NCBI GenBank assembly: GCA_033977485.1
Contig: CM066988.1
Coordinates: 54,373,649 to 54,437,648 of the forward strand
Length of the DNA: 64,000 nt
Reading direction: 5' to 3'
Source: Hydrangea macrophylla
Lineage: Eukaryota > Streptophyta > Magnoliopsida > Cornales > Hydrangeaceae
The notes below the pieces were generated by a model. It did no database searches. It had not been told where the DNA came from and saw only the letters and a list, made by a program, of their open reading frames with translations. Both the position numbers and the translations under genes were made by a program. This document shows positions 11,608 to 21,600 of this stretch, one piece after another (positions within the stretch are counted from its first letter, which is position 1; each line of letters begins with the position of its first letter).

Positions 11608-11833
11608 GCAGGTGAGTTTGAGAGATTTACATCAATCAATTTTGAGTGCAAACAAACGTCTTGACAAATTCGAGACACTCTTGGATGAAATTCAAAAGTT
11701 CAATAAATGGTTTGATAACATCAATAGACGGTTTGAGAGCGTCTATACAGGTATCAAAACAGTTAACGAATTGTTAGAGAATCATCATGCACCTCTTCTA
11801 CTCGTGATTAGTCTCTTTGTTGGGCTATTATGA
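11507..11833 (+). CDS. Unidentified small ORF: coiled-coil plus C-terminal hydrophobic tail
   Basis: I do not recognise this 108-codon frame. Residues 1-33 lie inside the LTR end and are probably not coding. Residues about 38-92 are charged and heptad-like (DLHQSILSANKRLDKFETLL is part of it), and residues 96-108 (PLLLVISLFVGLL) form a hydrophobic tail directly before the stop. That is the layout of a tail-anchored protein, or of an exon cut from a larger gene. An AG just before GTGAGTTTGAG could be a splice acceptor. No tRNA primer site is recognisable after the LTR end. It may equally be chance. Confidence 0.2.
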   Translation: MESSTFHGLLFIIESSKMLSTLNLISVVKIGCLQQVSLRDLHQSILSANKRLDKFETLLDEIQKFNKWFDNINRRFESVYTGIKTVNELLENHHAPLLLVISLFVGLL

Positions 11834-12553
11834 AAGGGTCTTTTATATTAGTAATTATTATTGTACGAATGCTATTTTGTTTCCCTATATTAGAAATTTT
11901 AGTTTTTGCTTAGGGTTATGGTTTATTCAAAAACATTATCGAATTTGTATTTTCATCTTCGAAGTTTTATTTTGGCTTTGAGTTATGGTAAAAATTATTT
12001 GGAATGTGCATTGAAGATATATTATAAGTTTTGTGTTTTGTACTTTGGCATGAACAAAATAAGGACCTTTGTACATATGGTAAGGAACCTTTTTGTACCG
12101 CTGATAGGAAACCTTTGTGATGGAGAATCATTGTACTAGTGATGACAAACCCTTATAATAGAAACCTTACGATTTGTCACCATCGCTATGGTGACAACTC
12201 ATTTATAAATAACTCGACCATTATCCTAATGTGTGATGATGCATTTCTGTGTAGTGACTAGTCTCCATCACTGTGACTGATAGAGATAGCTCATTGCGAA
12301 TTCAGATACATGTCCTTAGTCTGTGAACCTACTTTACCTCCACTCACTACCATTTTTAATGTCCATCTTGTAATATGTGAAAGATAATGACAACAACAAA
12401 TTGTCACTACAAAAAGAAGAACGTTAGAAGCAAGGGAAGTTGTATGTACTGTTCTACTTATTCAAATCTCCATACGATAAGAAGAGGAAGAGGTACAGAA
12501 AGGGGAAGAAGGGCAGCACCAAGAGAGTTGGATTCTACACATCGTCATACTAG
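11834..12553. other. No recognisable feature
   Basis: AT-rich sequence without a convincing gene. An open frame of 160 codons that begins at 12387 runs straight into the LTR at 12554 and has no family character. Confidence 0.4.
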
Positions 12554-13229
12554 TGATACACCCAAAATTAGCCCTATCCTATGGCCAAGCGGTTCAACTC
12601 AGCAGCTCCCTGTCCCGGTCAAATCATGCACAGTTCTTTGGCTGAGCATCAGCCCAAGAAGTTTGGTCAGCTCGAGGCCTGCCGAGCGGTTCATCCACGA
12701 CCCGACCAACAGGTTAGGAAGATCACGCAGGCACGGTCCGTACAAGCGCAGTCCATCTAGGCCCATGAGATGCGCCCTAGAATATTCCATGCAGTTTCTT
12801 ACTCAAAATAGAAGACTAATGGAAAGTGCACATTGTTTCCTAATCCAATTAGGAAACCCTCGCAATTAATGCCAATCAATCCTAATTGGGTTATGTTTCT
12901 TTATCCAAGTAATTTCCTTATACGAGTAGGTCTCTTGCATCTATAAAAGAGACCAGTCACCCCTATAGAAGGGGATCGATTTTTCAGTCCGCATAGCACC
13001 CCTATAGCAATCATCATCACGCCCGACCGACCTACGATAGCTCTAAACTATTGTTGGCTCACCATAGGTCACCGGCTTTCTACAAGTATAGTGAACGTGC
13101 TCAGACACACCCGTGGACGTAGGTTCTTTCATTAACAGGGCCGAACCACATACAAAAAACTAGTCTCTCACACTCTCTCTCTCTCCTTAAACTCCTCTAA
13201 TTTACCCTTACCAAATTTTAGCGTCATCA
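12554..13229 (+). repeat. 5' LTR of the gag-only Gypsy element
   Basis: 676 bp, starts TGATACACCC and ends TTTTAGCGTCATCA. It matches 15799-16453 throughout, for example CTATCCTATGGCC and CGACCCGACCAACAGG in both. A (CT)n tract near 13168-13185 is short here and expanded in the other LTR. Confidence 0.85.
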
Positions 13230-13232
13230 GCT

Positions 13233-13248
13233 TGGCGCCGTTTGTGGG
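13233..13248 (+). promoter_or_regulatory. Primer-binding site TGGCGCCGTTTGTGGG
   Basis: It lies three bases after the 5' LTR. TGGCGCCGTT is the start of the primer site used by Athila/Tat-type plant Gypsy elements, where the usual continuation is GCCGGGGA; here that part has drifted. Confidence 0.7.
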
Positions 13249-13290
13249 AAACGACAAGTTTGTCATTAACAAATCTCTTGATTGATTGTC

Positions 13291-14510
13291 ATGCCTCCGA
13301 GGAAGGGTAAGAAGGCTACACAGTAGGCCGACCGGGATGTTCCACCGGCCCCGACGTCCACTACAGTGGTTTTGACACCGGAGCAGATCACTGCGACCCT
13401 CACACAGCTCTTGAAGATCTAGCATCAAACCCAGCAGCAGATCAAAGCCTTGCTTGCCCAACAAAGCAATCCTCCAGTGGCCGGGAAATGGCCCGGGAAC
13501 GTTGCATACGGTCGGGAACCGATCTTGACCAGACAACGTGATCGAGGCACCCATCCCGCGTGGAGGACGCCAGAGATATCAACGGTAGGCGTGCTACCCG
13601 AGAGAAGAGGCAGGAGTGTATGGCCTTGGAATTGGTCTAGGGTCACTCAGTCAAGAGCCGAGGTGATCTTAAGCACACGATCAACCGGAGTCATAGCCGA
13701 GCCCGATCCCAGGGGACAGCAGACCGCCATGAGAAGGAAGCCTCCTCAACTAACCCGACCTGTGACCTGCATACCGTTCGGGAATGTGTGGTGACCCGTA
13801 TCAAGGATTTGCAGAAACAGATTGATGAAGTGGCCAAAAAATTGGGCCAAAACTCTACTCAGAATCACGCCAATACTGAGACAGAGTCACCGTTCTCTAG
13901 CCAGATCACGAGGTTTGCCATCCCGTGCAAATTCAAAGAGCCTCACCTTGGTTCTTATAACGGCTCGGGAGGCTCGGTCGACCACGTCCGGACCTACAAG
14001 GCTTAGATGGCCCTAGCCACCAACTCTGACTACATTGCCTGGCCTTCCCCAGCACTTTGAAAGGCCCGGCCGCTCAATGGTTTCACTCCCTGAAGACCCG
14101 ATCGGTCAAAGACTTCAAGGAGCTCAGCAAATAGTTCATTAGCCAATTTTTAGGCATGCTTGACCGGCCGCAACCCGACATCCAGCTACTCACTGTCAGA
14201 CAGCGAAGGAAAGATCGTTGAAGGATTACACCGGCATGTTCAACTAACAGAAGCTTCAAGTTCATAATCTGGACGAGACAGTTGCCATTATAGCCTTTTA
14301 CTCAGGAGTTCAACACACCAAGTACGTCACGTCGTTTCACAGAAACTGATCAAAAATCTTAGTAGAACTCACTAAGAGGGTTGGAAAATACATTGACACT
14401 GAAGAATTTCTAAAGACCAAAAACCTTGGGCACATAATCGACGAGCCTTCAAGAAATAAGCGAAAGCAAGATCAGCCAGAGAGGAGCAACGCAAAGAAGC
14501 CCTATAGTTC
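13291..14510 (+). pseudogene. Gypsy gag remnant
   Basis: A start codon at 13291 opens MPPRKGKKATQ and then meets stops. A readable part from about 13796 gives VTRIKDLQKQIDEVAKKLGQ and, after a spacer, FAIPCKFKEPHLGSYNGSGG and VDHVRTYKA. This corresponds to the plant Gypsy gag pattern of a phenylalanine/proline-rich entry, a (P/H)xLxSYDG-like box and DHxxTYK. Further on, in another frame, KRVGKYIDTEEFLKTK resembles the gag C-terminal part. Stops and frame changes throughout mean no capsid protein can be made. Confidence 0.7.
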
Positions 14511-14828
14511 TGGCAGTTCTTTCAGTTCACAATGGTCCGGGTCCAGCAGCCCAGAATCGACCTCCAGTTTGCATCGGTTTTGGTCTGGCAACCCCGACTC
14601 GACCTCCAATTCACAGCAATCAGGATTCAATAATCCCGACCTTGCCTTCACCTCAGAGTAACCAGGAGCCTGGTCATCCTGACCCGACCTCCTATCTCCA
14701 AGTCCATACGAGATCAACTACAATGGTACTTTTTCCCGACCATAGAACAAAGCTCGGACTACCAACGAGCTCTTGTAAAGATTCGGATCGCCTATCAATT
14801 CCTCGTCGATCCCCGGAGCGCACCAAAA

Positions 14829-15000
14829 AGACCTCGGGTTCAACTCTCGAGGAGCTAAAAGACCTCGGGCTCAGCCCCGAGGCAACCAAAGACCACTGTT
14901 ACGCAGTTGGCAAAAGACCTCGGGATCACACCTAAGGCACAAGAGATTTCGGGATCACACCCGTGGCACAAAAGACCTCGGAATCATGCCCGAGGCATCG
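14829..15000 (+). repeat. Tandem hairpin array (CCTCGGG...CCCGAGG)
   Basis: Five units of about 30 bp begin with AAAGACCTCGGG or a variant. Units at about 14829, 14869 and 14974 fold well (CCTCGGG-CTCAG-CCCGAGG type). The two units between them have lost arm complementarity (CCTAAGG, CCCGTGG). It lies between the gag remnant and the 3' LTR. Confidence 0.7.
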
Positions 15001-15319
15001 GCTTTGCTTAGGCTCATAACCTACGATGGGGAAAAATCCCCCTAGGTGGCTGATGTTGGAAAGCTTCAAAAGACACTATAACCACCCACGTTCCAGGTCG
15101 GTTACCTACAGTCATAGCCTCTACAAACCCCCGTCTTAGCAAAAGCTTGGGGGGCAGGAAGGTGTAATGAACTAAACAAGCAATCACACCAGGTATTTAC
15201 AGGCCTTGAGGTTAACTGAGTAAAACTCTTAAACAACCCGTGAGCCTACAATACTCAGAGGTGTCAACTTCGCTTAGGTCTAAACTGACGATAGAGGAAC
15301 TTCTCTTAGGTTGGCCCAC

Positions 15320-15680
15320 GATAGAGGAGCAAAAAAAGGATCCTAACGCAATACGCTTTAGGTCGGTTCCACCAATATGGTCCATCTCTTCTCCCAACAG
15401 TCTTGACGAAGGCTAGCTGGGTGGAAGGTAACCATCTTGGGGAGCTAACACAAAAAGGACCCTAAAGCGACACGCTTTAGATCCGCTTTTCCAACATGGT
15501 CAAATTCTTTTGCCCACAACCTTGACGAAGGTTTACGGGTAGAAGATAACCATCCTGGGAGCTAACTTAAATAAAAGACTCTGAATTAGGCTAAGTCTCA
15601 ACTCTTGGCCAGTTCTCGAGTACAAAAAGGTTCCGAGCTAGGCTGAGTCTCAACTCTTTGTCAGTTCCCGAGAACTCACG
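15320..15680 (+). repeat. Imperfect tandem repeats before the 3' LTR
   Basis: A unit of about 120 bp occurs twice (about 15325-15447 and 15448-15565), each with AAAAAGGA(T/C)CCTAA, TACGCTTTAG or CACGCTTTAG, and CTTGACGAAGG. The second copy holds the inverted words CTAAAGCG and CGCTTTAG. A second unit with CTGAGTCTCAACTCTT or a variant occurs twice at about 15580-15680. Confidence 0.6.
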
Positions 15681-15784
15681 AGACTCAGAAGCTCCAAGGC
15701 AGCTTCCCCAAGCACTCATACAGTGGCAAGTGGCATCAAGCAGATTTCTAAACTTTCCCCGATATGGTACCCTGCCAACTTTGG

Positions 15785-15798
15785 AAATGAGGGGCAGC
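15785..15798 (+). promoter_or_regulatory. Polypurine tract
   Basis: GAAATGAGGGGCAGC directly precedes the 3' LTR, where the plus-strand primer of reverse transcription is expected. Confidence 0.65.
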
Positions 15799-16364
15799 TG
15801 ATACGCCCAAAATTGGCCCTATCCTATGGCCGAGCGATTTAACTCAGCAGCTCCCTGTCCCGGTCAAATCATGCACAGTTCCTAGGATGAGTATCAGCCC
15901 GAGCGATTTGGTCAGCCCGAGGCCTCCCGAGCGGTTCATCCACGACCCGACCAACAGGTCGGGAAGATCACACAGGCACGGTCCGTACATGCACAGTCCG
16001 CCCAGGCCCACGAGATGCGCCCCAAAATATTCCAGGTAGTTTCCTACTCAAAATAGAAGACTATTGGAAAGTGCACATTGTTTCCTAATCCAATTAGGAG
16101 GCCCTCGCAATTAATGTCAATCAATCCTAATTGGGTTATATGTCCTTATCTATGTAATTTCCTTGTACGAGTAGATCTCTTACATCTATTAAAGAGACCA
16201 TCCCCATAGAAGGGGATCGATATTTCAGTATGCATAGCACCCCTATAGCAATCATCATCACGCCCGGCCGACCTACGATGGCTCTAAACTATTGTTGGTT
16301 CATCACTGGTCATCGGCTTTCTACAAGTATAGTGAACGTGCTCAGACAAAAAACTAATCTCTCA

Positions 16365-16411
<47 letters not shown>

Positions 16412-16453
16412 TAAACTGCTCTAATTTACCCTTACCAAATTTTAGCATCATCA
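15799..16453 (+). repeat. 3' LTR of the gag-only Gypsy element
   Basis: 655 bp, starts TGATACGCCC and ends TTTTAGCATCATCA. It includes a (CT)n run at about 16368-16408 that is longer than in the 5' LTR, and lacks some sequence present there, which explains the length difference. Confidence 0.85.
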
Positions 16454-16458
16454 ACTAA

Positions 16459-17818
16459 TATTTTTTTGAACAACAAAAAACAATTTATTATTTAAACGTT
16501 TCCAAGGAGGACTTGGAAAATTACGGACCCCTCACGAAATAAACAGTAAACTGCGCCGCCCCCCACCCCCCTCCTCAAAATAGAGAAAATGGCTAGCCCT
16601 TAATGCTCCCACAACTAAACCACCCATGCGTACACCCATGGCACTAGAATTATAAACACATCCTGAGCATAAAACAAAATTTACTGGACCACCCAATGAG
16701 AGAGCATCCACTACCACATACACTCAAGCACCATATACAATCGCAGAACACAATCCCAATTAAGGCAACACAACATAACAATATGCAGTACACTCCATCT
16801 CCATAGAACACCAACAACCCCCCAGAGCATCACAATCAAATTTCCTCAAAGCCTCAGCAAGTCGGATCACATGAATACAGGGTCACTCTATGTCATCTAC
16901 CCAGTAAACAAAAAATTATAAAGAAGCAAAAACATTTGCCCCAAATGATGTCTTGATCAATACACATGAGTGAAATCATCAACAAATTTCAGCTTCAAAT
17001 AGCATCGTCATACTAGTATTAATGGTCCTTGGTGCTAGTAATGGTCGTACAATGTCTTCGGTAAAGCAACCTGTAGCTTTTACACAGATCCTAATTGCCA
17101 AACTTGGTATAGTGAAAGACATCTTTTTGTCAAACACCCCAATAAATACCCATCTCCCAATCTCAGATGCTGGCTACGCCATCATTCGTGAAGCTCATGC
17201 ACAAGTGCTAAACAATGCAATTGTCATTGGAAATGATCTAAGATGGCCAAAATTGTTTTAACACAAGGCGTGAGACTAAAGTATATTGTCGTTGGCACGT
17301 GCTACGAGTATATATCGAGAGCTCACTTTGCTGATATGATGCAAAATTAGTATATAGGGACATCGATCAGGTCAAAGAAATGAATGGTTCGAGAGTTTTC
17401 AATAGATGCAACTACGATTACATAGAATTATGACTATCTCGACTATACTGTACAAGAGATTGAAGAGGATCCAAACTTGGCTTTTAACTATCAACGATCG
17501 GATTATAGTGACGATAGAGGGGGTGAATTTCAGCAATATCTTCCTGGTTATCATATGAGAGATGGGAAGTCTGTGTTGTCATGACTGTTGTGTTATCACG
17601 GGTTTCCCTCTCATTAAATGACATCTGCCCTCATCAAATTCGTGGCAGTTTTTCCCCCCTGCACCCATCCATGCATGCCATGTGTATAGTAGTAGTTTGG
17701 TTGTATGGACGAGCACTCCCAAATATGTGAGAGTTGATTTGAACATAAACCCATTTTTATCATTCCCAAAACACATGTGATTTGGAGTGTATTTTTGCTA
17801 CATGAGATTTTGAGTGTA
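16459..17818. other. Intergenic, one unidentified 79-codon frame
   Basis: No gene family was recognised. A plus frame at 17022-17261 has a varied, protein-like composition (LSNTPINTHLPISDAGYAII) and ends KLF before the stop. It could be a fragment of a captured or decayed gene, but I cannot place it. The 15-mer CATCGTCATACTAGT near 17004 also occurs at about 12540, just before the Gypsy element. Confidence 0.3.
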
Positions 17819-17963
17819 TTTTTGCTCATCTTAAAATTGTTCACTCATTGCTCCTATTGATTAATACAGTGAGACTTAGGAGTTTACACCATTAATAAAT
17901 TCCCATTTAATCATTGCATTAGCCAATGAGAGCAATGGGTGGGCAATTTTGAGTGAGCAAAAA
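17819..17963. mobile_element. MITE with 34-35-bp terminal inverted repeats
   Basis: The left arm 17819-17853 (starts TTTTTGCTCATC) is the reverse complement of the right arm 17930-17963 (ends GAGTGAGCAAAAA) with about five mismatches. The whole 145 bp can form one hairpin. No target duplication was resolved. Confidence 0.65.
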
Positions 17964-18001
17964 TGCACTATGAGATTTGAGAGCCAAATTGGACTAAAAT
18001 T

Positions 18002-18124
18002 AGGAAATTGCTATATACCCCACTAATTTTACTATGCACACCGCTTAACTTTACAAAAACTGAGAATTTTTTGAAGAAAACTGATTTGAATAAAGGAAAT
18101 ACACGGGTGTACATAACAATTCCT
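18002..18124. mobile_element. 123-bp MITE with 7-bp target duplication
   Basis: It starts AGGAAATTGCTATATACCC and ends GGGTGTACATAACAATTCCT, which are imperfect inverted repeats. TAAAATT flanks it on both sides (17995-18001 and 18125-18131). Confidence 0.7.
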
Positions 18125-18163
18125 TAAAATTATCTAATTTCCTAAAATTAACCACTATTCTCT

Positions 18164-18324
18164 TGTAGTCGTATGGCAATGCCATTGGGTGTTATACCCA
18201 GGTCTTGTATTCGAATCTCAAGAGGGGGGCCACATGTGATTCACCCGGACGCCCTGATTTCGTGGAATTAGTCGAGGTGCGTGCAAGCTAGCCGGACACG
18301 TACGGTTATCCAAAAACAAAAAAA
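18164..18324 (+). mobile_element. Au-type plant SINE
   Basis: The sequence has a Pol III-like box B (GGTCTTGTATTCGAATC), then the conserved plant Au-SINE body (GTGGAATTAGTCGAGGTGCG, GCAAGCTAGCCGGACAC, GGTTATC) and an A-rich tail. It sits about 300 bp upstream of the SS4 start codon, in the same orientation, so it lies in or next to that promoter. Confidence 0.75.
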
Positions 18325-18577
18325 GGTGATGGTCCCTTACAGAGTGGGTGCTCCACAGTCTAATCATCGTTGAGTAGGGATAATAAGATCATATAGTCCA
18401 GTGCCACATGTTTAGCAGTGGCCACTGAGTTACATTTATCTACACCCGCACCGTATCACCCAAATATCTCCAACAAGATGCGAACTCTCCTGCAGGAAAA
18501 AAAGATTTCACTTTTTCTTTTTCATTTTCTTACTACTAGTAGTCGTTGGGGCCAAGAAACGGTTTGTTCTCTCTAGA

Positions 18578-18604
18578 TTCTCTCTCTCTCTCTCTCTCTC
18601 TCTC
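18578..18604 (+). promoter_or_regulatory. (CT)n tract in the SS4 5' leader or core promoter
   Basis: A pure CT microsatellite ends 20 bp before the start codon at 18624. Plant core promoters and leaders often carry such pyrimidine patches. A role here is inference. Confidence 0.5.
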
Positions 18605-18623
18605 AGAATTGCAGAGAGCTTCA

Positions 18624-21600
18624 ATGGCGGCCAAGCTATCCACATGCTTTTTGAGTCATGGATGGACGGGTCTCGACTGCAAACAATCGAATGGAAATGG
18701 ACGCTTTTGCCCCTTGCCTTCTCGGCGTTTGCTTTCTGCCTGCTGTAAGATGCGGCAGCGTAATTTCAGGTGACTTTCTCTCACTACATCATCGACATTC
18801 CTATTGCATTTTTCACTCCCATTTCGAAATTTTCTGTCGTTTATTTATTTATTTTGAAGCTAAATTCCTTCATGTGATTTAACTTTTGTGTTTGGGATGT
18901 TTTTTTTTTTTTTTTGATTCTATGATATGTGTCTCTGAATTTAATTTTGGGCGTTTTGGTTGAATTTCAACTACAATTTAATGATTTCCTGTTGACAATG
19001 AATGCTTTTTACTGATTAATTATTTATTTCCTATTTATTTTTTCCTCTTTTTGTCTTTCCCTTGTAATATATTTATAGGGGAATATTATTCTCAGATTAT
19101 ACAACATATTATTATTCTCTCTCTATTTGGTATACGAGCTGAGTTGGGCTACGTCCATTTGTGGGCTTTCCCTGTTGATGTGGTCCACGGGGTGTGTTGG
19201 ATTGTCCCACATCGCTCTGGCGTAGCCCTCGTCAGTGCTTCTTATAAGCGTGGGTAATCCTCCCCCTCATAAATGTCCATTGGTCTTTCTATTCACGTCT
19301 AGGTTAATTGTTCTGTTTGATTGGGAAAGGAATTCCACTTTCAACATTTTTTCGTTTTTTCCTGTATCAATTTGATTGAGATCAGCCAGTTTCCGGTGAA
19401 TTATTTGAATTGTTGTATGCAAATATGACAATATTTGATATCACTTTAGGTTTAAACTGAATGTTTTTTTTGAGGTTACCATTGCGGTGAAAACTTGGGT
19501 CTTCAAGAGAACCAAACTATAAACTTGCGCTCTTGCCTTATATAGAAAGATAGAGATAAAATAACAAAGTGTAACTTTACACAAGCTTAATAAAATTGGA
19601 GGACATATGCAGATGGAGAGACTTGGACTCGAGACATCCCACACTTAAACTCTCATACCATGTCCAATCACTTGTTCTCTCAAAAGGTTAAACTGTTGGG
19701 AATGGATTTAAGTCATTCAACAATGCATTTGAAATTGTAACACCCTCTCTCACATGCTACTCTGCCTTGTTTGTGGCTTGCAAATAAATGCAACAAAGCT
19801 ATTAGTGTGAAAATTGGCATGAACCAACAAAGGGATGGAGTGACTTGAACTCAAGACCTCTGGTCACTAAAGCTTTAATTCCTTGCTGGAGCAACTACTT
19901 TCCATAAAAGGTTAAGCTGTAAAGTACTGGGCCCAAGCCCACTAATGTAAATTTAGCTCTCACAGTGAGTGACACTGTTTGAGGATAGAATGATGAGATC
20001 TCAAAAAAGGTTTTGTCCATCCTAATTTAATTGAGACCAACAACAAATGGCAGCATGCAAACAAGAACCGGGACATAGATTTGAACCCAAGACCTCTCAC
20101 AAACAAGGCTCTGATACCATGTTAATTCAGTAGTTGCTCCAAAAGCTTAAACTGTTAGAGAATGAGCCCAACAATATACGTCAAGCTGTAACAGGATACA
20201 AGTAAAAGTTGTGGTTGTCTATGAATTCTTCTGGAAGAAAGAATTCTTAAGTTAACCGTTTAAGCAAGTTTAGTGCTCAATGCTCATAAACGAAGTATCT
20301 TAGAGTGTTATACAACTTTTGTTGTTTAATGGGCCATCAACTACATCCTCTATTATTTTGGCTTATAATCTTGGTTCATGTAATGTTGAGAAATTGAAGC
20401 TGTGTGCAACTTTATTCCAGAACAGTTTGTACTGTAATGTATTGAAATAACATGGGGGCCGTGGGGCTAAATGTGTTCTCTTTTTGTTATATAAGAGATA
20501 TGTGAATACAATGAGTTTCATAGCAAATTTTCTTTTATACACTTTCTTTTGCATATTTCTTTAGCAGATGGAATAGTTAGCCAAGTACTGTCTTCTTCAC
20601 AATTAAAAATGGTCATGGTCAGACCTGCTTGACCTTGAGTAGTGTGGAAGCAGTAGGCTTGCTTAGAAATCCTCGTATACAAGAAAGTTTTAGTTGTCAC
20701 TTCCACCATGTTTCGTTTCTATACCGGCTTGTATTAGCCATTAAGCTCAATAAAGTGGTTTCTTTTTCTTTTGTTTTCTAGCCAAATAATAAGAAGTTAA
20801 CTACCATATTAGATGTTCCTATTGAGATCCATCGAGTAAACCTAAAATTACATTGTGAGAGGAATCTACGTTGTTATGAATAAGTGCGATGTGCTATGAC
20901 ACATTGAGATTGTGTACTTTTTCTGATTTGTTTATTGTGTCTTTCGATGCCTTCTTTCGGAAGGATCTTCCTTCCTTATCAAGTTATTGATTGTATTTAG
21001 GAGAACTTACTGTGTCTATCTCACAATTTTATGCTAAATATGAGAAAGGGGAAAGATTTATGAATTATATTGTTGATCAGGCAAACCCATGCACTCGATA
21101 GTCACTTTGTGCCATTCTTTGAATTATTTGAGTCTGAGATAGTAACTTTGTGCAAAATTGCTAAACGTTAAGTCTGTTCCAGTCTGCCCCTCCCAGCACC
21201 ATGTGTAAGCAGGACCACCACTGGGTACTTGTTTGAAAATATATTTGTATGGAAATTCTATTCGAAATGACACAGCAGATTTCAGAGATTAAGATATATC
21301 ATATTGTCGGTTATGCACTTATAATCATTGTACATTGGAATTTTGCAGTTCGCAACATAGGAGACAACAACCAAAGAAAATCTCCCCTGAACGGATCCCA
21401 ACAAATGCAAACTTTTTGCCAGATGGTGATAAAGACTCTGAATCAGAAAAGTCTTCCACTGATAGCATCTCGAGTCTGAACCACGAAACTATATCTCATG
21501 ATGATGTTGACACCATAATAGCTGTTGAGCATACAAGTGAGGATTTGAATAATCTATCCCTGCTGAACGAGATTCAATCCTCGGTACATGTCAATATATA

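Larger units (their letters stand above)
12554..16453 (+). mobile_element. Gag-only Gypsy retrotransposon (TR-GAG-like), 3.9 kb
   Basis: Two related LTRs (12554-13229 and 15799-16453) enclose 2.57 kb. Termini are TGATAC...CATCA. Flanking pentamers are ACTAG (12549-12553) and ACTAA (16454-16458), a target duplication with one mismatch. There is a primer-binding site after the left LTR, a gag remnant, repeat-rich sequence, and a purine tract before the right LTR. No protease, RT or integrase is present and there is little room for them, so it depended on another element or is a deletion product. The LTRs differ at many sites, so it is not young. Confidence 0.8.

Noticed and set aside
12387..12869. 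160-codon open frame
   Set aside because: It runs from flank into the 5' LTR of the Gypsy element without any family pattern.
20105..20125. tRNA-like sequence GCTCTGATACCATG
   Set aside because: It is the complement of the retroelement Met-tRNA primer site; there is no cloverleaf around it.
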